Assembly (NCBI RefSeq): GCF_009601025.1
Contig: NZ_WIVE01000002.1
Location: forward strand, 124,001 to 188,000
Reading direction: 5' to 3'
DNA length: 64,000 nt
From: Roseospira navarrensis
Lineage (GTDB): Bacteria; Pseudomonadota; Alphaproteobacteria; Rhodospirillales; Rhodospirillaceae
In this document: positions 63,524-64,000 of the stretch, in pieces
Position numbering within the stretch: position 1 is the first letter of the stretch
Layout: the number at the start of each line of letters is the position of its first letter
Translations under genes and position numbers: made by a program
Notes under the pieces: generated by a model
What the model saw: only the letters and a program-made list of their open reading frames with translations
Database searches by the model: none
Told to the model about the DNA's origin: nothing

Positions 63524-64000
63524 ATGCCTCAAAAAGACCCCCCCGAGGCTGGCCTGTCGCCGTCGGCCGCCCTCGTCCGGCGGCACGATCGCGATCGGTT
63601 CGTGCTCGCCCTGATGGCCCCCGCCGCCCGGCGCGAGGCCCTGTTCGCGCTGTTCGCGCTGGCCGTCGAACTGCGGCGCATCCCGGGGTTGGTCAGCGAG
63701 CCGGTGCTCGGAGTCATGCGGCTGCAGTACTGGCGCGACCTGATCGCGGCCGAGGACTCCCAGGCCGCCGCGCGCGGCAATCCGGTGGCCGAGGCGCTGG
63801 CGCGGGAGGCCCTGCCCCGCCTCGGTCCGGACGGCCCCGCCCTGCTGGAGACGGTGCTGCAGGGCCACGCGGACGATCTCGCCCCTGACCCGCCGGTGGA
63901 TGCCACGGCCGCGCGCGCGCTGGCGGCGGCCACCGACGGCGCGCTGGCCGAGGCGGCTGCCCTGGCGCTCGGGGCGGAGACCCCCGCCAGCCGGGAGGCC
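63524..64000 (+). CDS. squalene/phytoene synthase family protein (partial, runs off the window)
   Basis: The first 159 residues of a gene cut by the window end, in frame with no stop. FVLALMAPAARREALFALFALAVELRRIPGLVSEPVLGVMRLQYWRDLIAAED resembles the family N-terminus, in particular the NDUFAF6-like members of alphaproteobacteria, where this gene often follows the Mth938 gene. ATG 63524 lacks a clear ribosome-binding site. Whether the enzyme makes a terpenoid or is an assembly factor cannot be decided from the fragment. Confidence 0.8.
   Translation, partial: MPQKDPPEAGLSPSAALVRRHDRDRFVLALMAPAARREALFALFALAVELRRIPGLVSEPVLGVMRLQYWRDLIAAEDSQAAARGNPVAEALAREALPRLGPDGPALLETVLQGHADDLAPDPPVDATAARALAAATDGALAEAAALALGAETPASREA

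Overview
The window is about 64 kb of very GC-rich (roughly 70 %), densely coded bacterial chromosome. Gene content and order point to an alphaproteobacterium, most likely in or near the Rhodospirillales. The evidence is the block yceD-rpmF-plsX-fabH-ihfA-merR, a CBP3-type cytochrome bc1 chaperone, DUF3126 and Mth938 proteins next to core genes, a bacterial leucyl-transferase (Bpt), a large CobN, an HpnN-like hopanoid exporter and MotA/MotB. No photosynthesis, rRNA, phage or CRISPR genes are visible, so the genus cannot be named.

Layout. 0.2-3.6 kb: branched-chain amino-acid type ABC transporter (two ATPases, then two permeases). 3.9-4.4 kb (-): BamE. 4.6-9.6 kb: CBP3-like chaperone, YceD, L32, PlsX, FabH, IHF-alpha and a MerR regulator, a lipid/ribosome housekeeping block. 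9.9-10.8 kb (-): DUF815 ATPase. 11.1-14.8 kb: YajC, SecD, SecF, Mth938 protein and a CAU-anticodon tRNA with its terminator. 14.9-16 kb (-): a flagellin-like orphan. 16.2-18.2 kb: MFS and TSUP transporters. 18.2-28.8 kb (mostly -): glycogen phosphorylase, CobN, a GcvA-like LysR regulator, a fused MlaF/MlaE-type ABC protein and an EF-hand/coiled-coil protein. 29.1-35.1 kb: an OmpR-type response regulator converging on a 1605-aa tripartite sensor kinase that lies behind a PilZ gene. 35.4-39.8 kb: rpmI-rplT-pheS-pheT. 39.9-44.9 kb: a secreted cysteine-rich protein, an atypical SDR, a small conserved protein, a ChaN-like protein and AmpG. 44.9-47.9 kb (-): HepT, MntA and PriA. 48-51 kb: Fsa-type transaldolase, a FemAB/GNAT-like protein, an orphan FitA antitoxin and DUF924. 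51-57.3 kb: HpnN-like exporter (-), DUF3126 (+), Bpt (-), MotB and MotA (-). 57.5-62.5 kb: flavin reductase, a BMP-type nucleoside ABC transporter without its binding protein, and a diguanylate cyclase. 62.8-64 kb: Fe-SOD (-) and a squalene/phytoene synthase-family gene cut by the window edge.

The most distinctive non-coding signal is a family of short non-autonomous mobile elements. Four copies of about 215 bp start CAGGGC(A/G)AC, end with the inverse, and carry a nested inverted repeat. A 134-bp relative has the same termini and an exact 10-bp target-site duplication. Three of the four long copies fill convergent intergenic gaps, and one supplies the stop codon of the diguanylate cyclase. 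Separately, a 114-bp unit with two perfect hairpins lies in frame inside cobN, and a 105-bp run of four consecutive hairpins precedes the ChaN-like gene. These, the MlaF-MlaE fusion and the PilZ/hybrid-kinase/regulator module are the leads I would follow first. I did not find a clear new multi-gene defence or biosynthetic system.
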